DNA of 64,000 nt from Stutzerimonas kunmingensis (GCF_021432085.1 NZ_CP090366.1:3472001-3536000); one strand, 5' to 3'. Counted from the first letter of the stretch, positions 34,337-44,389 are shown. Numbers and translations: made by a program. The notes: generated by a model not told the origin, from the sequence alone.

Positions 34337-36433
34337 ATGCACACAATCTTTCTAGCCCCTACCGGTTTCGGCGGCGGCCTCAATTCCATCAGCCTCGGCC
34401 TGATTCGCGCCCTGGAAAACGCCGGACTGAAGGTCGGTTTCTTCAAGCCGATCGCCCAGCCCTTTCCGGTCGATCAGGGCCGTGAGCGCTCCTGCATCCT
34501 GGTCGAGCGCACCCTTAATCTGACCTCGCCCGAGCCGCTGCCGCTGGAGCAGGTAGAGCGTCAGCTCGCCGATGGCGAGATCGACCTGCTGCTCGAAGAT
34601 GTCATCAGCCGCTACCAGGAAGTCGCTGCCGGCAAGGACGTGGTCATCGTCGAAGGCATGGTGCCCACCCGCGAGTCCAACTACACCCAGCGCATCAACA
34701 CCCAGCTGGCCAAGAGCCTGGACGCCGAGGTTATCCTGATCGGCGCCCAGGGCAGCGACAGCCTCAAGCGCCTGGCCGAACGCATCGAGATCCAGGCGCA
34801 GCTGTACGGCGGCGCGAAGGACCCCAAGGTGCTTGGCGTCATCCTCAACAAGGTCAAGACCGAAGAAGGCCTGCCGGCTTTCGTAGACAGCCTCAAACAG
34901 CACCTGCCGCTGCTGGGCAGCGCCGACTTCCAGCTGCTGGGCGCGATCCCCTTCTCCGAAGAGCTCAACGCACTGCGCACCCGAGACATCGCCGAGCTGC
35001 TCGGCGCTCAGGTACTGAACGCCGGTGAAGCCGACCAGCGTCGCGTCAACAAGATCGTGCTGTGCGCGCGCGCCGTTCCGAACACCGTACAGCTGCTGCG
35101 GTCCGGCGTGCTGGTAGTGACGCCAGGCGACCGCGACGACATCATCCTGGCCGCCAGCCTGGCCTCGCTCAACGGCGAAAAACTCGCCGGCCTGTTGCTG
35201 TGCAGCGACTTCGCCCCGGACCCGCGCATTCTCGAGCTGTGCAAGGCCGCACTGGACGGCGGCCTGCCGGTGATGACCGTGGAAACCAACTCCTACGACA
35301 CGGCGAACAACCTGTTCGGCCTGAACAAGGAGACCCCGTCGGACGACATCGAACGTGCCACACGGGTCACCGATTTCATCGCCAAGCACCTGCACCCCGA
35401 GTTCCTGCACACCCGCTACAGCGTGCCGCGCGGCGAGCTGCGCATGTCGCCGGCAGCCTTCCGCTACCAGCTGGTCAAGCGCGCGCAGGATGCCAACAAG
35501 CGCATCGTGCTGCCCGAAGGTAACGAGCCACGCACCATCCGCGCCGCCGCCATCTGCCAGGAGCGTGGCATCGCCCGCTGCGTGCTGCTGGCCAAGCCGG
35601 AAGAAGTCCAGCAGGTCGCTCGCGAGCAAGGCATCACCCTGCCCGCCAGCCTGGAGATTCTCGATCCGGACAACATCGCCAACCGCTACGTCGAGCCGAT
35701 GTGCGAAATGCGCAAGGCCAAGGGCCTGACCCCGGACGACGCCCGCGAGCAGCTGAAGGACACCGTGGTCCTCGGCACCATGATGCTGGCGCTGGACGAA
35801 GTGGACGGCCTGGTTTCCGGCGCCGTGCACACCACCGCCAACACCATCCGCCCTGCCCTGCAGCTGATCAAGACCGCACCGGGCTACAGCCTGGTGTCCT
35901 CGGTGTTCTTCATGCTGCTGCCGGATCAGGTTCTGGTCTACGGCGATTGCGCGGTCAACCCGAACCCGAGCGCCACCGAACTGGCGGAGATCGCCCTGCA
36001 GAGCGCCGAGTCCGCCGTGGCCCTGGGCGTCAACCCGCGCGTCGCGATGATCAGCTACTCGACCGGCAGCTCCGGCAGCGGTGCAGAAGTCGAGAAGGTC
36101 GCTGAAGCCACCCGCATCGCCCAGGGTCGTGCGCCCGAGCTGCCGATCGACGGCCCACTGCAGTACGACGCCGCCTCCGTGCTCAGCGTCGGCAAGCAGA
36201 AGGCCCCTAACAGCAAGGTCGCCGGCCAAGCCACGGTGTTCATCTTCCCCGACCTGAACACCGGCAACACCACCTACAAAGCGGTTCAGCGCAACGCCAA
36301 CTGCCTCAGCGTCGGCCCGATGCTGCAAGGCCTGGCCAAGCCGGTCAATGACCTGTCCCGCGGCGCCCTGGTGGATGACATCGTCTTCACCATCGCCCTG
36401 ACCGCTCTGCAGGCTGCCAACCAGAAGGCCTGA
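34337..36433 (+). CDS. pta: Phosphate acetyltransferase (long, three-domain form)
   Basis: Interconverts acetyl-CoA and acetyl phosphate. The 698-residue protein is the long form. It has an N-terminal P-loop-like dethiobiotin-synthetase-fold domain (about 1-210, GFGGGLNSISLGLIRAL), a DRTGG regulatory domain (about 215-340) and the C-terminal catalytic domain (about 370-698; VNPNPSATELAEIA, then ISYSTGSSGSGAEVEKV and NCLSVGPMLQGLAKPVNDLS). The ATG has AAGGAG 7 bases upstream. It is downstream of ackA with 164 bases between, so co-transcription is likely. Confidence 0.96.
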   Translation: MHTIFLAPTGFGGGLNSISLGLIRALENAGLKVGFFKPIAQPFPVDQGRERSCILVERTLNLTSPEPLPLEQVERQLADGEIDLLLEDVISRYQEVAAGKDVVIVEGMVPTRESNYTQRINTQLAKSLDAEVILIGAQGSDSLKRLAERIEIQAQLYGGAKDPKVLGVILNKVKTEEGLPAFVDSLKQHLPLLGSADFQLLGAIPFSEELNALRTRDIAELLGAQVLNAGEADQRRVNKIVLCARAVPNTVQLLRSGVLVVTPGDRDDIILAASLASLNGEKLAGLLLCSDFAPDPRILELCKAALDGGLPVMTVETNSYDTANNLFGLNKETPSDDIERATRVTDFIAKHLHPEFLHTRYSVPRGELRMSPAAFRYQLVKRAQDANKRIVLPEGNEPRTIRAAAICQERGIARCVLLAKPEEVQQVAREQGITLPASLEILDPDNIANRYVEPMCEMRKAKGLTPDDAREQLKDTVVLGTMMLALDEVDGLVSGAVHTTANTIRPALQLIKTAPGYSLVSSVFFMLLPDQVLVYGDCAVNPNPSATELAEIALQSAESAVALGVNPRVAMISYSTGSSGSGAEVEKVAEATRIAQGRAPELPIDGPLQYDAASVLSVGKQKAPNSKVAGQATVFIFPDLNTGNTTYKAVQRNANCLSVGPMLQGLAKPVNDLSRGALVDDIVFTIALTALQAANQKA

Positions 36434-36446
36434 CGGCCGCTTCTGA

Positions 36447-36481
36447 CTGGCGCCGCCTCGCCCTCCGGCAGGCGGCGCCAG
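36447..36481. terminator. Hairpin downstream of pta
   Basis: A perfect 12-bp stem CTGGCGCCGCCT/AGGCGGCGCCAG with an 11-base loop, 14 bases after the pta stop. It lacks a T-tract. Confidence 0.6.
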
Positions 36482-36564
36482 TGCTTCACCCCTCTCGATA
36501 GTTGCAGTTCAGCGCGTAATCGCTACTCTTGGCGCCTCGAATCAGCCGTATCGACAAGAACTTC

Positions 36565-37473
36565 ATGCTGAGCTTTCTCCCCGCTCCACTCCGCGGCACG
36601 CTCGCCGCCCTGCTGCTTGCGCTCAATACCCTGTTCTGGTGCTGGCCGCTGTTTGCGCTCTCGCTGCTCAAGCTGCTGTTTCCAATCCCTGCGATACAAC
36701 GCAGCCTGCGCTTCGGCATGCACTGGATCGCCGAGTCATGGATCGCGATGAACAGCTTCTGGATGGATCTGGTTCGCCCGATCCGCTGGGACGTGCAGGG
36801 TCTGGATCAGGTTGACATGCATCACTCCTACCTGGTCACCAGCAACCACCAGAGCTGGGCGGATATTCTCGTGCTGCAGTACCAGCTCAACCGGCGCATG
36901 CCGTTCCTCAAGTTCTTTCTCAAGCAGGAGCTGATCTGGGTCCCGGTGATCGGCCTGTGCTGGTGGGCGCTGGAGTTTCCCTTCATGAAGCGCTTCAGCA
37001 AGGAGTATCTGGCCAAGTACCCGGAGAAGCGTGGCGAGGACCTGGCGACCACACGCAAAGCCTGCGAGCGCTATCGGACCAATCCGGTGTCGGTGTTCAA
37101 CTTCCTCGAAGGCACACGCTTCACCGAGGACAAGCACACCGAACAAGCCTCACCCTATCGCTATCTGCTCAAGCCAAGGGCTGGCGGCATCGCCTTCGTC
37201 ATCGACGCCATGGGCGAGCAACTGACGGCGCTGATCAACATCACCATCCATTACCCCGACGGTCGTCCGAGTTTCTGGGACTTGCTTGCCGGCAATATCC
37301 ATCAGGTCGTCGTGCGCCTCCAGGCACAGCCGATACCCGCCGAATTCCTCCGCTGCAACTACGACCAGGACGAGTCGTATCGGCTGGCATTCCAGCAGTG
37401 GGTCAACGGGCTCTGGAGTGAAAAGGATCTGCAACTGGAGCAACTGCACCAGCAGTTTCCGGTGCAGCCCTGA
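36565..37473 (+). CDS. PlsC-type acyltransferase (YihG-like)
   Basis: A 302-residue membrane acyltransferase. Two N-terminal hydrophobic segments (LAALLLALNTLFWCW, FALSLLKLLFPI) are followed by the HX4D motif in NHQSWAD and the substrate motif FLEGTRF. The long C-terminal section and these motifs resemble E. coli YihG, which contributes to acyl-chain diversity of phosphatidic acid. I chose the ATG at 36565 (MLSFLPAPLRG), where the hydrophobic start begins; the frame is open 12 codons upstream. It follows pta on the same strand, an order I recall from P. aeruginosa. Confidence 0.88.
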   Translation: MLSFLPAPLRGTLAALLLALNTLFWCWPLFALSLLKLLFPIPAIQRSLRFGMHWIAESWIAMNSFWMDLVRPIRWDVQGLDQVDMHHSYLVTSNHQSWADILVLQYQLNRRMPFLKFFLKQELIWVPVIGLCWWALEFPFMKRFSKEYLAKYPEKRGEDLATTRKACERYRTNPVSVFNFLEGTRFTEDKHTEQASPYRYLLKPRAGGIAFVIDAMGEQLTALINITIHYPDGRPSFWDLLAGNIHQVVVRLQAQPIPAEFLRCNYDQDESYRLAFQQWVNGLWSEKDLQLEQLHQQFPVQP

Positions 37474-37482
37474 CCAGCTCGC

Positions 37483-39606
37483 TCAGAGCGCGTCCCAGGC
37501 GACCTGAGTGGGAAAGGCCCGCGCCTGCTCGGCGCTCAATGCCGGTGAGACGAGAAAGCCCTGCATGACGTCGCAGCCGTTCTCCACCAGCCAGTCAAGC
37601 TGCGCCCGGGTTTCCACGCCCTCGGCCACCACTTCCAGGTTGAGGTTGCGGCCCAGATCAATGATGGTGCTGACCACCGCCGCATCGCGGGGGGAATCCA
37701 GCATGTTGGCGATGAAAAGCCGGTCGATCTTAAGCGTATCCAGCTCGAAGTGCCGCAGATAAGCCAGCGACGAATAACCGGTGCCGAAATCGTCGATGGC
37801 CACGCGCACGCCGAGCTTGCGCAATTGCCGTAGTTTCTCGCAGCTCTGCTCGAGATCCTGCATCAGCGTGCCTTCGGTGACCTCCAGCTCCAGTTGCGCA
37901 GGGTGGAGCTGATATTCATCCAGCAGACGGCGAAGCGAATCGAACAGCCCAGCCCGGCTGAACTGCACCGGGCTGACGTTCAGGCTGAGAATCAGATCGC
38001 TGCCGAATGACGGCAGCCACTGACAGTACTGATTCATGCCTTCGCGCAGCACCCAGTCGCCGACCCGCTCGATCAACCGGGTTTCTTCCAGCAATGGGAT
38101 GAAGTTGCCCGGCTGGTTTTCCTCTGCATCACCCTGGGGCCAGCGCAATAACCCCTCGAACCCCCTCAGCTTACCGGTCGCCAGCATGATCTGCGGTTGG
38201 TACAGCAGCTCGAAGTCGTTGCGCTCGGTGGCGCTGCGCAGGTTTTCCTCCATCATCAGCCGCGCATGCGCGCGTTCGTTCATGTCGCTGGAGAAGAATC
38301 GGTATTGGCGGCGACCGGCACGCTTGGCCTCGTACATCGCCATGTCTGCCGAGCGCAGCAGCTGATCGACGCTGACCCCGCAGTCGGGAAAGTGAGCGAT
38401 GCCGATACTGGCACCAAGGGTCACCTCGGTACCGTCGATCCTGTGCCGTACCGAGATCAGCTCGATCAGCTTCTCCGCTACCCGTGCGGCATCCTCCGGG
38501 TGATCGAGGGAATCCAGCAGCGCCGTGAACTCGTCGCCGCCCATGCGCGCGATGATGTCGTAGGGACGCATGCAGGTCTCCAGCAGGCGCGCCACCTTGC
38601 ACAGAATTTCGTCGCCGGCATCGTGGCCGAGCGAATCGTTGATGCGCTTGAAGCCGTCCAGATCGATATAAAGGATCGCCATGCGCTTGCCGTTGCGATC
38701 GACCCGCGCCAGCGACGATTCCAGCGCCTGATGGAAGCCACGCCGGTTCAGCAGCCCGGTCAGCGAGTCGGTGACCGCCTGGGTCTCCAGCTGAACGTGA
38801 AGGTTGCGCACCACCGACATGTCCAACGCGATGACCACCATGGAGCGCTGCTGGCGCGGCAGCGGCGAGCTGGACAACGCGACGGGCAACGGCGTACCGG
38901 TGGCGGTGTGCAGCTGCGCCTCGTGCAGACGATAGGTCGAGCCGCTGCGCCAGTAACGGTAGAAGTCCGACTCCTGCCAGTTGGCCGGCATCTCCGGCGC
39001 CGCCAGATGCGAGAGCAGCGGCGTGCCCTGCAGGTCCTCGACGCGGGTATGCAACATGCCGGCGATCGCCGGATTGGCGAAGCTGATATAGCCGTCCTCG
39101 GCGACCACCAGAATGCCCTCGGCCGCGTTGCTCAGGACCGAGGCATTGAATGCACGGGCGCTGTCCAGTTGCTGTGTGAGCAGTTGCAGATCACGGCGGT
39201 TGTGTTCGTGGGCCAGCAAGGTGTTGATCTTGTGCTTGAGCACCTGTGGATCGAACGGCTTAAGGATGAAGTCCACCGCGCCAGTGGCGTAACCGCGCAG
39301 CACGGAGTCGCGGGTATGCGCGATGGCCGAAACGAAGATGATCGGCGTGTAGCGGGTATGCGGGCTGCCACGCATCAGCCGGGCGACCTCGAAGCCATCC
39401 ATGCCGGGCATCTGCACATCCAGCAACACCAGCTCGACGTCCAGTTCCAGCAGTGCCCGCAGCGCAGCCTCGCCGGAATTGACCGTGTGCACCTGCCAGT
39501 CACCATCGCCCAGCAACGCCTCCATGGCCACCAGGTTCGCTTCCCGGTCGTCCACCACCAGCAGCGTACGACTGCGTGGCTTGGCCTTAAGCTGCGTCTG
39601 CGTCAT
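37483..39606 (-). CDS. Response regulator with PAS, GGDEF and EAL domains (c-di-GMP turnover)
   Basis: A 707-residue cytosolic regulator with a receiver domain (phosphoacceptor D63 in LLDVQMPG), a PAS domain (about 165-290), GGDEF (RMGGDEF near residue 353, with RxxD inhibitory site RPYD five residues upstream) and EAL (from about 480). The first EAL motif reads EGLLRW, but the other catalytic elements are intact: NVSPVQF, LEVTEGTLM, AIDDFGTGYSSL, LKIDRLFI and AEGVET. Both cyclase and phosphodiesterase activity are therefore possible. It sits 126 bases downstream of a hybrid kinase on the same strand, which probably phosphorylates it. Confidence 0.93.
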   Translation of the reverse strand: MTQTQLKAKPRSRTLLVVDDREANLVAMEALLGDGDWQVHTVNSGEAALRALLELDVELVLLDVQMPGMDGFEVARLMRGSPHTRYTPIIFVSAIAHTRDSVLRGYATGAVDFILKPFDPQVLKHKINTLLAHEHNRRDLQLLTQQLDSARAFNASVLSNAAEGILVVAEDGYISFANPAIAGMLHTRVEDLQGTPLLSHLAAPEMPANWQESDFYRYWRSGSTYRLHEAQLHTATGTPLPVALSSSPLPRQQRSMVVIALDMSVVRNLHVQLETQAVTDSLTGLLNRRGFHQALESSLARVDRNGKRMAILYIDLDGFKRINDSLGHDAGDEILCKVARLLETCMRPYDIIARMGGDEFTALLDSLDHPEDAARVAEKLIELISVRHRIDGTEVTLGASIGIAHFPDCGVSVDQLLRSADMAMYEAKRAGRRQYRFFSSDMNERAHARLMMEENLRSATERNDFELLYQPQIMLATGKLRGFEGLLRWPQGDAEENQPGNFIPLLEETRLIERVGDWVLREGMNQYCQWLPSFGSDLILSLNVSPVQFSRAGLFDSLRRLLDEYQLHPAQLELEVTEGTLMQDLEQSCEKLRQLRKLGVRVAIDDFGTGYSSLAYLRHFELDTLKIDRLFIANMLDSPRDAAVVSTIIDLGRNLNLEVVAEGVETRAQLDWLVENGCDVMQGFLVSPALSAEQARAFPTQVAWDAL

Positions 39607-39732
39607 CGCCAACCTCCGAGCAATCCGTTGCCAAACTGCCGACAACAAGCGTCCCACGGAGAATTCGCGCACCAGGTGTCATATCGTTCGATCAACGCAT
39701 CACCACAGGCATGTTCAACACGCACGACTTGC

Positions 39733-42700
39733 TTACTCCTCTTCAGCCCCGGCCGCACCGCTCTCCAGACCCAGCCATTGCTGCAACAGTGCCGCCAGCG
39801 CCGTGGCCTCGACGGGTTTGAGCAGAACGTCGTCGGCGCCAGCCGCCATGCAACGCTCGCGCTCACCCCCACCCGTCGTTGTCACCAGCGCAACGATGGG
39901 GGCCTGACAGTCATGCGCCTGCTTAAGCCGCTGCGCCAAATCAGGACCTTCCGCCCCAGGCTGGCTCATGTCCAGCAGTACCAGATCGAAGGCATCCTCA
40001 TCGAAACGCTCGACCGCTTCGTCGGCACTTGTGGCCGGGACCACCAGCAGCCCGAGCTCATCGAGCTGGGCGGTCAGCGAATAGATCAGCCGTACATCCT
40101 CATCCACCAGCAGCACGCGCCGGCCCGATGCCGCCACCTGCAGCGAAGCTGCCGCGCTTGGCGACGCCACCGTTGGCCCTCGGCGCACCAGTTCTCCCAT
40201 ACGTTTCACATCATCCTCCTTGGACAGTGCTGAAGCCGAATAACGGCGCAAGTGTTGCAGGTCTGTATCCGACAGCTTTTCACGGCTGTTTACCAACACC
40301 GTGACGCCGCGAAGCGAACGCAGGCGCTCCAGCGCATCCAGCAGATCCAGCCCGCTGCCGTCTGCCAGTTCCTGTTCGACCACCACCACGGTGAAATTCT
40401 GTTCGGCATACGCCAGCCGGGCCGCTTCGGCGCCCCCCGCCAGCGTGACGCTATAGCCGAGCCGCTCGAAGTACTCACGGATCAGTTCGCGGCGACGGGG
40501 ATCGGTCTCCACCAGCAGCAGGCGCAGCGAATTCTGTTCGTGGCGCGCCAGTTCGATGAAGATGCGCTCGAGTTCGGCCTGCGCTACCGGCTTGACCAGA
40601 TAGCGCGAACCATCGTCATGCCAGTCGTGAGGCTGCGGCACGCAGGAAATGATCAGCACCGGCATGCCCTGATGACGCTCGTCGCCACGCAATTCCCGGT
40701 GCACCTGCCAACCACTGATGTCCGGCAGCAGGATGTCAAGGATCACTGCGGCAAAGTGCTCGCGCCGCAGGGCTTCCAGCCCCTGCTGGCCGGTGCTGCA
40801 GATCAGGCTGGTAAAGCCGTGGCTCTGCCCGACCTCCGCCACTACCGATGCGAAATCGGCATCGTCCTCGATGATCAGCAGCCCCGGACCACGCCCACGG
40901 CGCTGCGGTTGGCGCGGCAACAGCGGCTGCGCTGATGCGCCCGACGTCGACTCCACCGGCAATCGCACAGTGAAGGTGGCGCCGTTGCCGAGTTCGCTAT
41001 CAACCGTGACGTACCCCCCGAGCACCTCCACCAGCTGCCGAGTGATCGCCAGGCCCAGACCGGTGCCGCCGTAGTGACGGCTGATCGAACCATCGATCTG
41101 CTGGAACGCCTGGAAGATCCGCTCCTGCTGGTCCTTGGCAATACCGATGCCACTGTCACGTACCTGCAGCTGCAGGATTTGTCCGTCAGCGTCCTCCGGC
41201 GGGTAGCTCGCCAGCAACTCCACCTGCCCCTGCTCGGTGAACTTCAAGGCGTTGGTCAACAGGTTGCGCAGAATCTGCTGCAGCCGGGCCCGGTCCGAAT
41301 TCAGCGCAGGCGGTACGTCGGCGTCGACCACCACCTTCAGCGCCAAGCCCTTCTGCTCGGCCATCGGCGTCAGCGAGGTTTCCAGTTCGGTCAGCAACTC
41401 ACGCAGGTTCAGCGGCTCCAGCTTGAGTTGCATATGGCCGGACTCGATCTTGGCGAGATCCAGCACATCGTTGATCAACTGCAGCAGCTCATGACCGGCG
41501 CGATGAATGATGTCGGCATGCCGGACCTGCTTGTCGTTGAGGTTGCCCGAGCCGTTCTGACGCAGCTGATCGCTGAGGATGAGAATGCTGTTGAGCGGCG
41601 TGCGCAGCTCGTGGGACATATTGGCGAGGAACTCGGATTTGTAGCGATTGGCTACTGCCAGCTGGTCGGCCTGCTCGCGCAAGCGACGCTCGGCCGCCTT
41701 GCGGTGACTGATATCGATGATCACCGCCTGCACCAGCTGCTCGTCGCCACTGCGCAAGGGCGACAGGCCGATTTCCACAGGCAACGCGCTACCGTCGCGG
41801 TGGCGGCCGAACAGCTCGCGGTTGCCGCCCATGCGACGTGGTTCCGGATTCTCGGCATAACCCTGGCGCAGACCGCGATGCGCTTCACGCAAGGCTTCGG
41901 GCAACAGCAGTTCCACGGGCTGCCCGACCAGCTCCTGGCGCTCATAGCCGAACAGCAGCTCGGTCTGGCGATTGACCATGACGATGTCGCCGCGGGTATC
42001 CACCAGCACGAAGGCATTGGGCGAGGCCTCGACGACATTACGGAAGCGCTCCTCGTCGCGCTTGCGCGCCTGCAGATCGAGCAGATTCAGGACGTAATAC
42101 AAGACATCGTCATGTCTGAAGCTGGTCAGGCTGACGGCAACCGGGATCGCCTTGCCGTCCTCGCGCTGCGCCTGCAGTTCGAGCTGACTGGTTTCGCGCA
42201 GTTGCCCGAGCACCTGCTCGCCGAGCACGCTGGGCACGTAACGACTCACACGCTCGCCGGCCAGCAGCTCCGTCGAGCTGCCGAACAGCTGCCCGGCGCT
42301 CTGGTTGGCCAGTTCGATGCGCCCACCGGCGTTGCATAGCAGGGTCGCCACGGGCAATTGTTCGATCAGCTGACGGAAGCGCGCCTCGCGCTCCTGCAAT
42401 TGCAGGCTCAATACCTGACTGTTGCGCAGCGCACGTTCGCGCAGATACAAATAGCCGCCCACCAGCAACGAGAACAATGCCGCCGCCATAAGCGCCGCCG
42501 CGAGGCTGAAGGCCCGATTGTTGTCACGCAGCACCGCCTCGTATTCCGGCGTGCTGGCCACCTGCAGCTGCCAGCTGCGGCCGTACATGTAAATATTCCG
42601 AATGCGCTGGAACTTGGCGTCGGCGCTGACCGGCGCACGCCCTGTGAGCAGTGGCGACTCCGGATTGGCGGCATCGAACAGCTGCAGTTGCAGCATTCGG

Positions 42701-43449
42701 CTGCGCGAGCCGAGGATGCCTTCCATCAGGTCGGTCAGACGGAAGGCGCCGTGCAGGGTGCCGACAAAGGCGCGCTGACGCTCCTCCTCGGTAGTAACCG
42801 GCGCCGTCGCCGCATAGATCGGAAAGAACAACAGAACACCCACCTGGACGTTCTGCTCGGTTTCCTGCTTGAGGCGCAACGGCCCCGTGAGCACCGGATT
42901 GCCACTGTTGCGCGTACTGATGATCGCCTCGCGGCGGGTCGCCTCACTGAACAGATCGAAGCCGAGCACCCGCCGATTGCGCCAGTCGGTCGGATGGATG
43001 TAGTCGGTCACCACGTACTCTTCGCGGTCGCCCGGCGGATACATGCGAAAGCGCTCGCGGCCGGAGGCGCGGATCTGGTCGATCAGGGTGGTGAGGGTTT
43101 CCGGCGTCGCATGCCGCGCCAGCGCGACAGCCTGGATGCCCGGATAGAAGTCCTGCAGCTGCAACTGATCCACGGCCCGCGCCCAGTCATCGATGCGGAC
43201 CTCGTCGCTGCCGGCAACGACGCCAGCAAGCCCGCGCAAGACCATCTCGTAGGCGCGCATCCGCTCGCGTAGCGTGTGTTCGATGTCATCCACAGCGAAG
43301 GTGAAGCGCTGCTCCTGCTCGACCTTGCTGCGCTGTTCCTGGACATACCACTGCCAGCCGATCCATCCACCCAGGCCCGCCATCAGGGCCAGAGCGACCA
43401 ATAATGGCAACCAGGACCTGCGGGAATGGAGAGCGGTACGATCATCCAT
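39733..43449 (-). CDS. Hybrid sensor histidine kinase (CHASE-PAS-PAS-HisKA-HATPase-REC x3)
   Basis: A 1238-residue inner-membrane sensor. It has a membrane segment near 15-35, a periplasmic CHASE domain (about 60-270), a second membrane segment near 310-330, two PAS domains (about 345-590), HisKA with phospho-accepting H613 in MSHELRTPLN, the ATPase domain (GIGIAKDQQERIF, then GGTGLGLAI) and three receivers. Receivers 1 (ILDILLPD) and 3 (LLDMSQPG) keep their aspartates. Receiver 2 has VET for VDD at its start and Glu at the phosphorylation site (VVVEQELADG). There is no Hpt domain, so phosphorelay would need a separate one. The ATG at 43449 has GAGGAGG upstream. Confidence 0.92.
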   Translation of the reverse strand: MDDRTALHSRRSWLPLLVALALMAGLGGWIGWQWYVQEQRSKVEQEQRFTFAVDDIEHTLRERMRAYEMVLRGLAGVVAGSDEVRIDDWARAVDQLQLQDFYPGIQAVALARHATPETLTTLIDQIRASGRERFRMYPPGDREEYVVTDYIHPTDWRNRRVLGFDLFSEATRREAIISTRNSGNPVLTGPLRLKQETEQNVQVGVLLFFPIYAATAPVTTEEERQRAFVGTLHGAFRLTDLMEGILGSRSRMLQLQLFDAANPESPLLTGRAPVSADAKFQRIRNIYMYGRSWQLQVASTPEYEAVLRDNNRAFSLAAALMAAALFSLLVGGYLYLRERALRNSQVLSLQLQEREARFRQLIEQLPVATLLCNAGGRIELANQSAGQLFGSSTELLAGERVSRYVPSVLGEQVLGQLRETSQLELQAQREDGKAIPVAVSLTSFRHDDVLYYVLNLLDLQARKRDEERFRNVVEASPNAFVLVDTRGDIVMVNRQTELLFGYERQELVGQPVELLLPEALREAHRGLRQGYAENPEPRRMGGNRELFGRHRDGSALPVEIGLSPLRSGDEQLVQAVIIDISHRKAAERRLREQADQLAVANRYKSEFLANMSHELRTPLNSILILSDQLRQNGSGNLNDKQVRHADIIHRAGHELLQLINDVLDLAKIESGHMQLKLEPLNLRELLTELETSLTPMAEQKGLALKVVVDADVPPALNSDRARLQQILRNLLTNALKFTEQGQVELLASYPPEDADGQILQLQVRDSGIGIAKDQQERIFQAFQQIDGSISRHYGGTGLGLAITRQLVEVLGGYVTVDSELGNGATFTVRLPVESTSGASAQPLLPRQPQRRGRGPGLLIIEDDADFASVVAEVGQSHGFTSLICSTGQQGLEALRREHFAAVILDILLPDISGWQVHRELRGDERHQGMPVLIISCVPQPHDWHDDGSRYLVKPVAQAELERIFIELARHEQNSLRLLLVETDPRRRELIREYFERLGYSVTLAGGAEAARLAYAEQNFTVVVVEQELADGSGLDLLDALERLRSLRGVTVLVNSREKLSDTDLQHLRRYSASALSKEDDVKRMGELVRRGPTVASPSAAASLQVAASGRRVLLVDEDVRLIYSLTAQLDELGLLVVPATSADEAVERFDEDAFDLVLLDMSQPGAEGPDLAQRLKQAHDCQAPIVALVTTTGGGERERCMAAGADDVLLKPVEATALAALLQQWLGLESGAAGAEEE

Positions 43450-43597
43450 TCGACCTCCTCTGTGCCACAACTGGCGTGCTATCGAATGTCAGATACGAAT
43501 AGCGCAGAGAGGTTCAATGGGAGCAGAGATAAACGGAATTATGGCGTCTGGATTTCGACGTCCGCGAGGCCATTGCAGCCCCGCGGCCTATGAATGC

Positions 43598-44251
43598 TTA
43601 CAACGGACGCAGGTTGATCTCGACGCGGCGGTTCTGCGCGCGACCGGCAGCTGTATCGTTGCTGGCGATCGGCTGGCTGGGGCCGGCACCGTAGGAAGAA
43701 ATCCGCGAAGCGGCCACACCATTGCCGACCAGGTAGGAAGCAACACTCTGGGCGCGGCGGTTGGACAGGTCCTGGTTCAGCTGCAGGGAGCCGGTGCTGT
43801 CGGTGTGACCGACGATATCGACGCCGTTCTTGTTGAACTCCTTGAACACCTGCACCAGGGAATTCAGGGTCGGGTAGAAGCTGCTGGAGATATCCGCCGA
43901 GTTGCTGGCGAAGGTGATGTTGCCGGGCATGATCAGCGTCAGGTTGTCACCATTGCGCTGAACCTGAACACCGGTGCCCTGCAGCGTCTGGCGCAGCTTG
44001 GCCTCCTGGGTGTCGACGTAGTAGCCATAGCCACCGGCCGCCGCACCACCGACCGCTGCACCGATCAACGCGCCCTTGGTGCGATCCTTCTTGCTAGAGG
44101 TCGCCGCACCGATGACGGCGCCACTGACGGCGCCGATACCACCGTAAACGCCGGCCTTGCCGGCTTGCTGCTCGCCAGTGTAGGGATTGGTGGTGCATCC
44201 CACCAGCAGAGCGACGCTCGCTGCGAGGGCGGTCATGTTCAGCATTTTCAT
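43598..44251 (-). CDS. OmpA-family lipoprotein with glycine-zipper domain
   Basis: A 217-residue outer-membrane lipoprotein with a signal peptide and lipobox LLVGC (Cys19). A glycine-zipper segment follows (about 38-85, GIGAVSGAVIGAATS, then GALIGAAVGGAAAGGYGYY), and then an OmpA C-terminal peptidoglycan-binding domain (ITFASNSADISSSFYPTLN, DIVGHTDSTGS, LSNRRAQSVASYL). It belongs to the YiaD-like group. The ATG at 44251 has AAGGAAG. From memory an OmpA-type gene is also close to ackA-pta in P. aeruginosa. It is upstream of the hybrid kinase on the same strand with 148 bases between. Confidence 0.92.
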   Translation of the reverse strand: MKMLNMTALAASVALLVGCTTNPYTGEQQAGKAGVYGGIGAVSGAVIGAATSSKKDRTKGALIGAAVGGAAAGGYGYYVDTQEAKLRQTLQGTGVQVQRNGDNLTLIMPGNITFASNSADISSSFYPTLNSLVQVFKEFNKNGVDIVGHTDSTGSLQLNQDLSNRRAQSVASYLVGNGVAASRISSYGAGPSQPIASNDTAAGRAQNRRVEINLRPL

Positions 44252-44389
44252 AGTTACTTCCTTCTCTCGTCGGTTACCAGGGCAGTCCCCAGCCCTTGCG
44301 AGCGCGGCCCTGAATGCGGCACTAGAGTACCATCGGTCACCGCCAGGGATAGGAACCGTGCAGCAGAACCCGGCCAACGGCACCCCGGT

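Noticed and set aside
34352..36328. A 658-codon open frame on the minus strand opposite pta
   Set aside because: It is a high-GC shadow of the conserved pta gene. It has no SD, no recognisable domain and a composition typical of antisense frames. Similar long shadows at 38197-40233, 41074-42339 and 45046-47157 were dropped for the same reason.
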